Shown here: positions 10,500 to 21,114 of the stretch, piece after piece
How positions within the stretch are numbered: the stretch's first letter is position 1
Layout: every line of letters begins with the position of its first letter
Assembly: GCA_035610365.1 (NCBI GenBank)
Contig: CM069435.1
Span: forward strand, 84,291,389-84,355,388
Origin: Aquatica leii
Taxonomy: Eukaryota; Arthropoda; Insecta; Coleoptera; Lampyridae
DNA length: 64,000 nucleotides
Direction: 5' to 3'
Notes under the pieces: generated by a model
Databases searched by the model: none
Told to the model about the DNA's origin: nothing
What the model saw: only the letters and a program-made list of their open reading frames with translations
Made by a program: the position numbers and the translations under genes

Positions 10500-12441
10500 A
10501 TAACTCATAATCATTGTCCCTGTTAAAGTTGTTGGGTACTTTAATAGTTTCAATCACTTCTACGATCTTTCTTGAACGCCAGTTTTAAAGTGTTTAGTGC
10601 ATGTTTGACAATGGTAGATTTAGAAGGTTGAAGTAAAAAAAGATGTCTTTTGTGTTCTTTTAGTCTAGTTTCAACAGTTCTACCAGTTTCCCAATATATA
10701 CCTTGCCACAAGCGCATGGAACTTGATACACTCCACAGGTGTTATGTGGAATTTTATCTTTAACAGGATTCAACAAATTTTTAATTTTTAGGGTAGTATT
10801 ACAAGCAACTTTAATGTCATGTTTCTTCAGTATTCCAATTTTGTCACATATTGGCAACAAAAAGTAGAATAACAAAATTCTTACTTATAGTTGAATCATT
10901 TGGTACAGGAGCTCTAGTTTTTGGTCGAAGATACTTTTTAATTTGTTCTTTGTTAAAACCATTTCTTATAAAAACTTTCTCAAAGTAATCTAATTTTTCT
11001 GGTAATTTATCTTGATGGCAAATTGTCATCACACGGTTGTATAATGTGCGAATTGTTGTAAATTTCTGAGATGGATGATGATGAGAATTTGCGTTTATAT
11101 ATTAATCCGTATGTGTTGGTTTTCGATAAACTGAATGCATTAAAATACCATCTCGTTTTCTTTCTATCTTTTTCATCAAGAAAAGGTAAGGTACCATTAA
11201 TTTCTTTTTCAATACTAAATTTTATGTTTAAGTGTTGATTATTTAAGTATTGAAGAAAAATTTGTAGTTCATCTTTACCATGGGACCAGATTGCAAAAAC
11301 ATCATTAACATATCTAAGCCATAGTTTTGGTTTTTTCGATGCAACTTTTAAAGCTTCTTCTTCAAAATGTTTCAAAAAGTAATTTGCAATAGATGAAGAA
11401 ATTGGTGATTCCATTGCTACACCATCTATTTGTTTATAATATTCACCATTAAACAAAAAGAATGAAGTTGTTAATTAATGTTCAAATGTATTGTTATCAA
11501 AATGTTTTAAAAGATATAAAGTAACTATTGGTACTTTAGTGAACAATGAGGCAACGTCAAAACTAACTATTAAGTCATTTGAAGATAATTTCTGTTTACT
11601 AATTATAATGAAATGCTGTGTATTCTTTATAAATAAATTACTTAATTTAATACAAGGTTGCAATATTGAATTTAAATACTTAGCTAATTCATAAGTTGTC
11701 TATTTAATACAGCTAACAATTGGTTGAAGAGGTGAATTTACCTTTTGTATCTTAGGTAATCTATAGAACCTTGGAATAAGAGGAACTTTTGGCGTTAGTT
11801 TTTTGACAGTCTCCATTGATAAATTACTTTCTTTCGTTAGTTTTGATTATAGTTTGAATTTGTTATTAGGGTTTTTTAGTAGTTTTATGTAAGATGTGGA
11901 ATCATTAAGTAAATCATTAGCTTTGTTGATGTACTTTGTTTTATCCATCATTACAGTAGCTCTTCCTGTATCTGCTGATAGATTTATAAGACTAGTATTG
12001 TTTCTTAAATCTTTTAGTGCTTGATGTTCAGCATAAGTAAAGTTTTTCTCTGGAAGTTTTGCTTTTCGTAGTATTCTTGTTGTTTCGAAACGGATCTCGG
12101 CTGCTTCACGATCTAGAAGATGACTTCAATGTTGGATACAATTTCTTCAACAGGAATTCTTGAAGGAGCAACAGCAGAATCCAAACCTTTAGATAAAACA
12201 GAACGAGCAGTATCGGAACTACTAGCTTATCATTTATACAATTAATGTCTTTGAAGAATCTATTAATTTGTTTGTTAAGCAATTTATTAAATTTACTTAT
12301 TTGTTTAGTTTTGGTAATGTTTTCGTGATACTGTAGTCTGTGGAACATAAGATCATCGAAAAATTTCCAATCACCATTTGACAGTTGTTGACATAAAAGA
12401 ACTTGTAAGTGATAAATTTCTTCATCAATCTTATAGTCCAC
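10500..12441 (-). pseudogene. Penelope-like RT plus GIY-YIG endonuclease, decayed
   Basis: N-terminal part at 12441-12106 (begins MDYKIDEEIYHLQVLLCQQL). RT palm pieces at 11663-11475 with LSSNDLIVSFDVASLFTKVP and at 11456-11007 with YKQIDGVAMESPISSSIANY and LRYVNDVFAIW; the catalytic box reads YVND instead of YVDD. The GIY-YIG domain is near 10790-10670 (CGVYQVPCACGKVYIGK), followed in another frame by GRTVETRLKEHKRHL and, near 10490, NDYELSDTW. Several frameshifts and stops. The domain order matches a full-length Penelope-like protein. Confidence 0.75.
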
Positions 12442-12511
12442 TTCTTGTAGTTTTAATCACATTTTGTAAGAAGATAAAACTTGCTTTTTCACAAATCTTT
12501 TTAACTCCTGT

Positions 12512-12691
12512 AAATGCTGTAGCTAAAAGAACTTATCTTAGAACTTAGAACATTTACCAAGTTTTCCGAACATTTGTTTTCTAGTTACCTTAGTTTTATA
12601 ATTGTCATTTTATTAATTGTCACCTGAAGAAGAACGTAGACCACGTTCGAAAACTTGTGAATTTTTTTTAATAAATAATTACACTATTTAC
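12512..12691 (-). repeat. Right inverted terminal copy of the Penelope-like element
   Basis: Inverted partner of 10225-10393, about 10 bp longer owing to a small insertion near TTCTAAGTTCTAAGATAAG. For the minus-strand element this is the 5' side. Confidence 0.8.
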
Positions 12692-12829
12692 TTAAAAACT
12701 ATTTTATTAAGTTTCATGGTGTAAATTTTGTATCTAAAATGTAATCTTATTCAAATCAAAGCAAATTTTGCATTGCGTTATGGAAAAATCTAGTTTCTAT
12801 TAAAACTGTCGAAGTTTTCTACAACTATT

Positions 12830-13347
12830 GGGTGCTCCAACAAAAGCGCCGGTTTTAATTTAAAAAAAACATTTATTTTTTGAATTATGCAAACATTTTC
12901 ATTTCAACATAAAGAAAAACAGTTCCGATTAAACGTGAAATATATCCGGCAAATAAACACCTCGGAATCTCTGGCACTTTTGTTAAAATTTTAAATAACC
13001 AAGTTTCCAGGTCGTGTCATTTCTCGATTTGGCGATCAACATTGGCCACCAAGATCGTGCGATCTAACGCCGATGGACTTTTTTATTTGGAGTTAAGGAA
13101 AAGATGTATGCGAATAAGTCTGAAACCATTAAACATCTTAAAAAGAAAATACGGCGCGCTATTGGTGAAATGCAGCCACATTCATGCGAAAACGTTATTT
13201 AACACTTCAACAAAACAATAACCCTGTGCCATAGGTTTCGAGGTGGCCATTTGCCTGATGTTATGTTGAAATAAACATGTTTGCTTAATTCAAAAAATAA
13301 ATGTGTTTTTCATTAAATTTAAATCAGGAGCTCTTGTTGGGACACCC
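12830..13347 (+). mobile_element. Internally deleted mariner-like element
   Basis: Ends are inverted repeats: GGGTGCTCCAACAAAAGCGC at the left against GGGTGTCCCAACAAGAGCTC at the right (reverse complement). Between them is only the C-terminal part of a mariner transposase, about 13000-13275: FGDQHWPPRSCDLTPMDFFI, then, after a stop and frameshift, KMYANKSETIKHLKKKIRRA and GGHLPDVML. The Asp of DLTPMDFF is in the position of the third catalytic residue. At 518 bp it has lost more than half of the usual 1.3 kb. No clean TA duplication is visible. Confidence 0.7.
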
Positions 13348-14992
13348 TTGACAAGCTAGAAAAGTGTACGTTTCGTTTCATAAAATAGTCTGAATTGTTC
13401 AAAACTAATCAACTTTGTCCAAACAGTAGCATTACTTTTAACCCTTTAGGAGACGAATTGTGTATAAACTATACTGAAACAATTTTCAAGTAGAAAGTCT
13501 TAACCCAAAAACCATCAAAATCTAAGGTATAAACAAATAGTGTATAATAAAATATAAAATTCTAGAGAGACTAAGAGATATATGTAGGCAACCCTATAAT
13601 TTCTAATTGACGCCCAACGTGAGGCGCCAATTATAGTCATGTATTTGTTAAATATGCACAGGCCAGTGTTTTTACGTATTTCTTTAAAATTTTACACAAC
13701 ATTCACAAAACAGGTTGTTTCTCTTTTTTTAATTATAACTTGGCGAAATGCCCTTTGTGGTATATCGGTAAGAATTGGAAAATTGCATGATCGCTTATTT
13801 TCAAGAAAATTGGTTCAACACCTTACATCTATTTATTAAAAATTTTTGAACACTGCTGCTTCTTAAACTAAGTTTAAAAAGCAAACTGTAAGAATATTTT
13901 AATTTTTGAAATTCTCTTTTCAAACGATCTCTTCATCTTCTTCACAATTATGTTTCTTTCTTCCGCTTTAGAGATTTTTTCTAATCGGTTGTTTTATGCT
14001 TGAATTGGAATTGTTTCATTATGTCTTGTTTCTAGTAGTTTTGTATAAAGTGCTGTGGTATCTGTTCGTTAGTTACTTCTACAGCAGGATTTATCTGTAC
14101 ATCAACCAAAAATATTTAAAAATATATTTGGTACCACGGAAAGATGATTTCTAATTAGGCAATCCAACAACCTGTCAAAATATTTTCAATATGGCGTCGT
14201 GGGACAAACATTGTTTGACAACCGTGTAGCAGATACGTTTTTTATTGAGAAATAAAGTGCTGGTTATTAAGTTTTATCACTCATTTTCCATTTTTTAAGT
14301 GTTTATTTTTCTGTGTGTGTGGATTGTTTGCTTATATTTGTAAAGGAATAATATAAAACAAAGATTAAGTGTGGTTTAATTGGTATGTGTTTCAATGAAT
14401 GTATGTTATTTTTTTTTATCCTTTGTATTTATATTTTAGCAGAGAAGGCATGTTACATAATTGTACTGTTGTGGGAGTATGGTAGTTAAATAAGGATCAA
14501 GTATCATTTTACTCAATTTTTTGTTTTGACATACATATTTGTGTATAAAAACAAATTCGCGCGACAGCACAGACTACGCTGCAATTTAAAGAGAAGTTTC
14601 ACAAATTCGAAATATATTTATAAGAAAAACCAGCAGTATTAGAAGATGTTACCTATCTAGACTGGATACAATCTCAAAATATGGGATATACAAGGGGTGC
14701 GAGTGCGATTCGTAAGCATATTGCAGAAGTTTTGTACGAAAGAAAAGATACGAAAAAAAATCAATAAAAAGTTGAAGTAGTACCTAGTACAGTTAGTTTT
14801 CAAGCAATGTAGGTACTAATACTAAGTGATTAAATAAATAACTATTGACTATTTGATTTATTATGTGAAATCTAATCGTACTTACTTATATTTTTTTTAT
14901 AATACTGAAAATCGACAAAACATGATGAACTGAAGTTGTTATACATTTTCTTGTTACATCAAAAGTAATTTTTTTTATTAGTTCTATCGTCT
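13348..14992. other. AT-rich spacer, little recognised
   Basis: No gene that I recognise. A 66-codon ORF at 13639-13839 has no supporting feature. A short imperfect palindrome with GACGCCC and GGCGCC lies near 13600-13640. A coding-like fragment at 14624-14767 is listed separately. Confidence 0.5.
14624..14767 (+). other. Unrecognised coding-like fragment
   Basis: Stop-to-stop frame of 47 codons with a composition unlike the AT-rich surroundings; it contains KPAVLEDVTYLDWIQSQNMG and ends ERKDTKKNQ. No Met, no family recognised. It could be the end of a lost transposon protein or a terminal exon. Confidence 0.25.
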
Positions 14993-15926
14993 ACATAACC
15001 TAAAAATGAATTTTAAATATGATGTAGCATATTTTAAATTAAATATTAAATTCAAATAAAAACAGAAATTTTTTGATACATTAAACGAATAATTTCGACT
15101 ACATTAAAATGAATTCATAACAATAAAATGAATTTCAAATATGTCTTTAACATATTTTAAATTCGGAATTTATTTGTTTGTATATCGAAAAAATTCAATT
15201 TCAAATATGTTAAAGACATATTTTTAATTCCAATATAATTTCATTCAAAGATCTTCACGTTTAGTTAATATTATGTTAAGAGAATTTTTTTGTCATACAT
15301 TATATCGTTTCCCAAAATTTCGTATATTTTAGTCGTTTACCTAACGAAAAAAATGAATGTCAAATATGTATTTGACATAATTTTAAATCTTAACGTTTTA
15401 AATCGGTTTTACATGTGGCAACGTAGCTTCACGCGTGCGTACGCTGAACGGTTTCAAAGCGCGCCAACAGCTGATACAAAAGATGCTGATACCGCTGATA
15501 CCTATGGCTGATACCCTTTGATCACAGCTGTGACCTGATACTATTAACCAATATTTGCTATTAACTTGTTGAATCTGTTTAGTTCTTCAATTTTGATTAA
15601 ACGCACACGCGAAGCTACGTTGCCACATGTAAAACAGATGAATTAAAATGTTAGGAATTAAAATTATGTCAAATACATATTTGAAATTCATTTTTTCGTT
15701 AGGTAAACGACTAAAATATACGAAACTTTGGGAAACGATATAACGTATGACAAAAAAAAATCTCTTAACATGATATTAGCTAAACGTGAAGATCTTTGAA
15801 TATAATTATATTGGAATTACAAATATGTCTTTAACATATTTGAAATTGAATTTTTTCGTTTAAATTTTAACTTAACATTTAATTTAAAATATGTTACAAC
15901 ATATTTACAATTCATTTTTATGTTAT
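14993..15926. repeat. Large foldback structure with modular palindromic arms
   Basis: The left arm 14993-15440 and right arm 15601-15926 are inverted copies around a 160-bp spacer. Matching blocks include CATGTGGCAACGTAGCTTC, TTTAGTCGTTTACCTAACG, AAGATCTTCACGTTTAG and CATAACCTAAAAATGAA-like outer edges. The left arm has about 100 bp extra near 15070-15180. Each arm is itself built of short palindromes of the form AAATATGTNNNNNACATATTT, at about 15015, 15135, 15205, 15360, 15670, 15825 and 15885. No protein is encoded. Confidence 0.75.
15468..15540 (+). repeat. GCTGATAC short repeats in the foldback spacer
   Basis: GCTGATAC occurs four times, with the variant CCTGATAC once, in about 70 bp of the spacer. 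This is the only non-palindromic repeat in the structure. Confidence 0.6.
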
Positions 15927-17408
15927 TTAAACATTGTGGTTATGAAACATTCTTATAAAGTAATGTCAAATAAAATTACTGTATCAAATTAAAACAATTA
16001 AAATATTTTTATAAGTTTATATTTACCCTCTGATACATAAAATAATTTGAAATATATTTATTCGTAAAATAGAAACAAATAATTATTTTGTTATCACATT
16101 TAAAAAAATATATTTTTATATGTCGACTCCTATTAGTATTATGTGTTTAGAAATCAACACATATTTTTTAATAGAATAGTTTATGTTAAAACTTATGGCA
16201 AATAATTTAAAGATATGACAGCAGTCTGTTTATTTATTTAAATATATGAAATACATATTTGAAATTAATTTTAAATATGTGTTGACTTATTTCTAAATCG
16301 TCATATTATTTTTTATTAACGAATTTTTCTATGTGACATTAAAAAGTAAAACGGCTTTCCATAGCCTTTCGCTTCTTTTCGTTGGATAACTTCCTCAAAT
16401 ATCTCCTTCACTGTAGAACGGTGGACCATATATTACAAACAATTTTTTTTATGAACTTGCAGCACATTTTGTCAATAAAGATTCAACATTGGTCATCGAT
16501 TTTGTGTTGACAAATAAAAACCTCAATGAAAAACACGTCTAGCATCTCAAAATACTACGAAAAAAGTACAAAGAATAGTCTAAAGCTAATGAAAATAATG
16601 TAACAGCTAGTATTGTTTGCCCCACACCGCCATTTGTACGTCACGAGGTCACGGGTTCTGGATTGCCTAATACCTTTTTACTATTTCTTAGATTATCTTT
16701 TGTCATCTCTATCACTTTTATTTTTGTGTCTTTTTTATTGTAATTTTTTCTATATTTTTTTTGTTCTACAAAACGCCGCTACTTTGCTTTTCCACTTCCC
16801 GCTTCTTGCCGGTTTCTTGTTTTGCTTGTAAACACGTTTGCAATAGCGGCTCGTAAGGTCGGATTTGAGGTGGGCTACATTTCTTAAAAAATTTGTAAGT
16901 ACTGTGAACGTTTTCAGATATCATTATGGTATTATGTAGTTAACAGCCAAAATGTTTTTAAGTTTTATCGGATCGATCGGAATAAAACAATAAATATAAG
17001 AAACAAAATGGCTTTTATCGTATCACATCCAAATACACACTTATTTTTCAACCGACATAAAAAAAAGAAGACGGTTCTCAATTTGTCGAAATATTTTTAT
17101 TTTAATGTATGCTATGTTCAGCATGTTATCTTAAAAGTGATATAGATTGCGTACTGTTTAAGTTTCGTTCCGGAACGCCCTGTTGCTACATTTACATTGG
17201 CTGTCATTTTGTTGTTTTCCTTGAGAGATGACATTTTGTAAGAAAAAAAATATATTTCCGGTAACTTTGAGGAGGATTGTACATGGTCATTTAACGTGCG
17301 CGCTCAGTGAGCCTTTCAGTTCTAAATATTCACATTCATCCACGTTATGAATGGGTGTATTAGTTTTGCTTCATATGCGAAGGGCGATTTGGGATATCAA
17401 TTAATTAC
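15927..17408. other. AT-rich spacer with scattered CATATTT palindromes
   Basis: More AAATATG/CATATTT palindromes like those of the foldback occur near 16245-16300. A 72-codon ORF at 16613-16831 is mostly Phe and Leu from T-rich DNA and is not credible. No gene recognised. Confidence 0.5.
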
Positions 17409-17518
17409 ATTTCGCTGGAAACAATAATTAAGAGCAAATTCCACCATCTTTGAAACATAATCTGGAGACAAGTCGTTGACGTACTTCGTGTGATGGTTTA
17501 CTAAATTTAAAAGCACAC
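17409..17518 (-). CDS. Possible host exon, function unknown
   Basis: A 110-nt minus-strand segment bounded by an acceptor (TATTGCAG before it) and a weaker donor (GTAATT after it). With a 2-nt split codon at its start, the frame gives VLLNLVNHHTKYVNDLSPDY and then VSKMVEFALNYCFQRN: no stop, a normal protein composition, and higher GC than its surroundings. I do not recognise the family. A decayed transposon fragment is an alternative. The next in-frame codons after the donor run quickly to a stop. Confidence 0.3.
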
Positions 17519-18030
17519 CTGCAATACGAATAGTGAAAGTCACTTGGAAGCGTGCCGCATTCCGTTACAACGATTTATCGGTTAATTTACGAGCAACTTA
17601 TTTGTGATATCTAATTTCTTGACACAGCAATTTTAGAGGATGATTCAAGCATACCGATAGCTATTAGCATGACCGGACAATCGTAAATGCAATTTCTTTA
17701 ATTTTTACTAATTCGTGTATTTGTCGAACGTAAAGAACGTGCGACGTAAGTATAGATGTTATTACGACTAACGAACGCAAATTTATTTGTATAATTACGG
17801 TTTGAATTTAATCTAAGTGCGATTTGCTTCTGATTGCAAATTCACTAGCTTCGAATTCAATCAAAATTGAACTCTTCGATTACATATTAACTTGTTTATT
17901 GCGATAACTTTATGTATGGAGTGTTTCTGTCCCTCCAGGGCTTGTATCAACGTTATTGACTGAGATATTATGTAATATACGAATTCTTAATTGTCGTATG
18001 TATATATATTTAAATATGGTCGTTGTTATA

Positions 18031-18225
18031 ACCTGGGTTTTGTCATTTGGTTTTCTTTAAGTGTTGAATAGATTTAAACATTGTCTTCCATTACTGATTT
18101 CCAACCTTTTTCGCGCCTTTTTAATTTATTCTCAAGATAGCACACCGAGACTTTCTTCCCGCTTGCCGATTTATATCGAGCTAGCCGCCAACAATTAAGT
18201 TATAAAAAAAAGTCTTGTAACAAGC
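18031..18225 (+). repeat. Fragment of the LTR-like repeat family (copy C)
   Basis: Shares with 20665-20735, 52790-52975 and 63460-63655 the order: TTTTGTCATTTG-like block, AGATTTAAAC, a TTTT-GGCGC-like block, then CCGAGACTT, a TCGAGCTAGCCGCC-like segment and GTAACAA. All four copies are on the plus strand. It looks like the 3' end of an LTR and the leader behind it. Confidence 0.4.
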
Positions 18226-19494
18226 AATCATTCTTTACGACGCTAACCAATTTCGTGGTTCCATTTCAATTCCGTCAAATTCTGAATATCTGATCTATGA
18301 ATAAACTGTCAAATTTACACCGACATAAAATTTTTTTGAACGATGTGCATTTTTAATGTTTTCAGTGACTATAACCACTGTTGTTAACATCACTAAAACA
18401 AGAAAAATAAAATTATTTTAACAAACAAAAGGAACAAAATGCATTTAATAAAATGCACTAAAAATTTAAAAAAATAATTTAATTTATTTACAATTAAACG
18501 CCTAAATTTTTATTTAAATGAATTTATTTTTTGAGTTAAATCTATTACAACTGCAAAAAGTGATGTTAAGATTTAGGATTACGGAACGTAGGATTACGTC
18601 ACTCTCATTCATGACATCGACTTCAAAAAGTAATTTTATGTAAATAAAAATTACGTCGTTTAATTGTAACTAAATTAAATTATTTTTTACTTTTTAGTTC
18701 ATGATTTTTTTGGTTAAAAATGTTTGCATTATAAAATGCACTAGATAAATGCCGTGTAAAATTACATTTCGCAGTTTTACCTGCTTGATTTAATTCCAAA
18801 TTTGGAGTAGGTTTTCCGGGAGATTTTATTTTAACGACGACAGTCATTTTAAAAAATAAGTTTTACACTATCATTGAATCTATCGCAAATTACGTATGAC
18901 AAATATACGGATTCATTTAGAATACGTCGTACACGTTCTACTTATCAATGGCTACTAAACCGCGAGCTACAACAACGCGAACCCTTACGCACGTTAAATC
19001 TGCATATGAAAATCTTATAGTGGAAGTCGCGACGTCACGTTGCAATGCACGTTACTTACGCTACTTTGTACAACGACCATATTAAACTAATGTTTTAGAG
19101 TAATAAAAAGCAGATGATATCTATATCTTATAAATATGTTTAAATATTTTAATTCATATTTTTTTTTGTTTTGATGAACGTCTTCTCAAAACTCGTATAC
19201 ACTAACCGCCACTGGGCGATTGTATCATGTGTTTAACATTTTAACATTAAATGCTGTAAGTTTAGACACGAAATACTATAGATTATACTTTTCTATTTTT
19301 TATTGTTTTCTTCGGACTATTCGTTTAGAAAAGTACTAATTATTAGTTCGCTTATTTGCAGTAAACATAGACGGGTATTATTAACCTGTTTAGATTTTGC
19401 TAGAAATTGATTTAGAGCTTTTAGATCTGTTTTCTTTTTCTTTGCATTTTGTAGAAAATAAATGAATCTAAGTCGCTCAAAACGTTTATCTTAT
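18226..19494. other. AT-rich spacer with one GC-richer small ORF
   Basis: At 18948-19085 a 45-codon plus-strand ORF starts at AATGG and reads MATKPRATTTRTLTHVKSAY onward, in a GC-richer patch with several CpG. No similarity recognised. The rest shows nothing. Confidence 0.35.
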
Positions 19495-20735
19495 AAAATG
19501 CTTTAGTATAATGCTTGCCCTCTGTATAAAATTTATTTCTGATACGCCCACTTTTCGTTGTTGTGTAGGTACACAATGTCAAATTTTTAAAACACGATTT
19601 AATTTTTTTCGGTAAAGTATTGAAACGTTCGAGAAGTTATTTGCAAATGCAAGAGCTTTCTAGAAGCTGTTATCCATCTTCTAGAAGATATACCGAAAAA
19701 TAGGGAACAGTCGAGAAAGATTCGCAAAAGTGTATAAACACCGAAGAGAGAAATGGTAGGTCAGTTATTGCTGGAATGCGAATACAGCAGTGTTAAGATT
19801 ATTAAAGTGGAAATAAATAAGTCGTTAGCACGCGTGTGTCTAGATAAATATATCGAGAATAATCGTGTACGTGATTTTTAGTGTAAACCAGTGTGAAACT
19901 ATCCGAGGACCTTATCTTATTTTCTTGTAAGTGATATAAATTATAGTGTAAGTGTTTTTATTAAATATTATTAGATTTTATTAATTCGGTTAATTTACAA
20001 GTATATATTTCTAGAATAAGTAAACGTATTTTTAGTCGTTTGAATAAATTATTAGTTTTTAAATAATAAATTCGTAACAGTATGAAGAACGCAGACATCT
20101 AGCGTTGTGTACGTCGAAGAAAGCTTTCATCGTTAAGTGTTTGACGCACATCTATGTGAATATGAATTAGAATATTGTTGTAGTCTGAGTGAACGTCTTT
20201 ATTTGGGATAAGCATCTCTTGTGTTTGTGGTTTAACATAACTATTCCGTAATTGTCTGAGCGGGTTTCCATACCCTCACACGTTTTCTTTGTTTGTGGAA
20301 ATATTGGAAAAATTTTCATGACATCGTCTCGTCATCGTAGTTTATATTGTTTACACTACATTTGTTATCGCATTAAAGGAAAAAATTACCAAACTTATAA
20401 AATTTATTTGGGAGAAACGCTGCGTATTGGTTTACGGTCAGTGATCGTATGACTAAGAGGAGTTTACTTATAATAACGCCTTATGTACGTTTTTGTTAGA
20501 TTTTAATTAAGTTTTAGAGAATGCTGCGAAGAGGCCATTAGCTAGTCTCCGGTTTTGTGGAAAACTAATTGTAAGTATTGTATTTTATGAACCTTCCTCT
20601 ACGTGAACTGTTGTCTGTGATAAAATAAATATACTGTGCTACCACTTCTGTCTTGTCATGTGTTCTCTTTCAGCTGTGGGTAGATTTAAACGGTGTCTCC
20701 CACTCTAGTCTTTCATCGTTTTGGCGTCTTTTTTA
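19495..20735 (+). repeat. LTR-like repeat (copy A), split by a solo gypsy LTR
   Basis: 19495-19620 and 20084-20735 together match 62528-63545 in order: CCTCTGTATAAAATTTATT, CATCTAGCGTTGTGTACG, CTCACACGTTTTCTTTG-like, CTGTGATAAAATAAATATA, and a TTTTGGCG end. It contains a TATAAAA box near its start and ends in a TTTTGGCG stretch that could be the edge of a primer-binding site; I therefore think it is the LTR of a retrotransposon, perhaps BEL/Pao-like (inference). The insertion of a gypsy LTR at 19621-20079 is precise and explains the gap. Confidence 0.55.
19621..20079 (+). mobile_element. Solo LTR of the gypsy family, GTAT target duplication
   Basis: 459 bp, beginning TGAAACGTTCGAGAAG and ending TTCGTAACA. 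It matches the LTRs at 44022-44457 and 49644-50071 over its whole length. GTAT at 19617-19620 and 20080-20083 is a 4-bp duplication, and the host repeat resumes exactly after it. Three TTCNNGAA palindromes lie at 19628-19635, 19658-19665 and 19679-19686. It is a product of LTR-LTR recombination. Confidence 0.9.
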
Positions 20736-20973
20736 ATTTATTTTTTTATTTATGACTGTATCGCCGTAACATCTTTGCTTTCTTACTTTTCGATAGTTTT
20801 CTTTAATAAATATTGCTATGTAAGATGTAAGCATATATGTGTATATAGCGTAAAATTAGTTACATAAAATACTTCTAGAAATATAATTTCAAAAATAATA
20901 CTTATTTTGCATTTCTTAAAATAACCATAGTCAGCTAATTAATCGTAAATTACAGTAAACATTATAAACTTAC
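20736..20973. other. Intron-like AT-rich sequence
   Basis: Lies downstream (minus strand) of the calpain exon. It starts with the donor GTAAGT (20968-20973 on the minus strand). No further exon recognised here. Confidence 0.4.
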
Positions 20974-21114
20974 TTTAGGTCTTTTCCATGTAAACTGAAA
21001 AGGTGGAGTTTGATGATAAAATACTGATGATTGTGTCGCTGGAAAATCTGGATCTTCCCATAGCTCTCCACGTTTTAGACAAGAACGTCTAATCCGTTCG
21101 TAATCGGTCATTAC
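20974..21114 (-). CDS. Calpain-family exon (start of the protease core)
   Basis: A 141-nt minus-strand exon, exactly 47 codons in phase 0. The acceptor is TTTTTAG just before it (21115 onward) and the donor is GTAAGT just after it (20968-20973). The translation contains DYERIRRSCLKRGELWEDPD and FPATQSSVFYHQTPPFQFTW, then KRPK. This matches the beginning of the calpain Cys-protease core, where family members carry L(F/W)EDPxFPA..SS..Y and WKRPxE. Calpains are calcium-regulated cytosolic proteases; the catalytic Cys would be in the next exon, which I could not find to the left. There are no lesions, so it is probably a live host gene with large introns full of transposons. Confidence 0.8.

Larger units (their letters stand above)
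10225..12691 (-). mobile_element. Penelope-like element between inverted terminal copies
   Basis: A Penelope-like element transcribed from right to left. Its RT-endonuclease remains occupy about 12441-10500. Both ends carry the same roughly 170-bp sequence in opposite orientation: 10225-10393 and 12512-12691. Shared blocks include AGGTGACAATTAATAAAAT, GAACGTGGTCTACGTT and TTCTTTTAGCTACAGCATTT. Inverted partial repeats at the ends are a known oddity of Penelope-like insertions. No target duplication was recognised. Confidence 0.8.

Noticed and set aside
13600-13640. GACGCCCAACGTGAGGCGCC, like a retroelement primer-binding site
   Set aside because: No LTR end or gag-like sequence beside it; could be a chance palindrome.
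15000-16300. Evenly spaced short palindromes that recall CRISPR repeats
   Set aside because: Spacing is irregular, the repeats are inverted to each other and imperfect, and the genome is eukaryotic.
16625-16690. GTCACGAGGTCACGGGTTCT resembles a tRNA B box, as in a tRNA-derived SINE
   Set aside because: The B-box match is poor (TTCTGGATT in place of TTCGAATCC), no A box at the right distance, and no clover-leaf arms.
16613-16831. 72-codon ORF of Phe and Leu, membrane-like
   Set aside because: Produced by T-rich DNA; no start context or neighbours.
14000-20970. Search for the catalytic calpain exon (GDCWLL) downstream of 20974
   Set aside because: No such codon run seen on the minus strand; it may lie outside the window or have been missed by eye.
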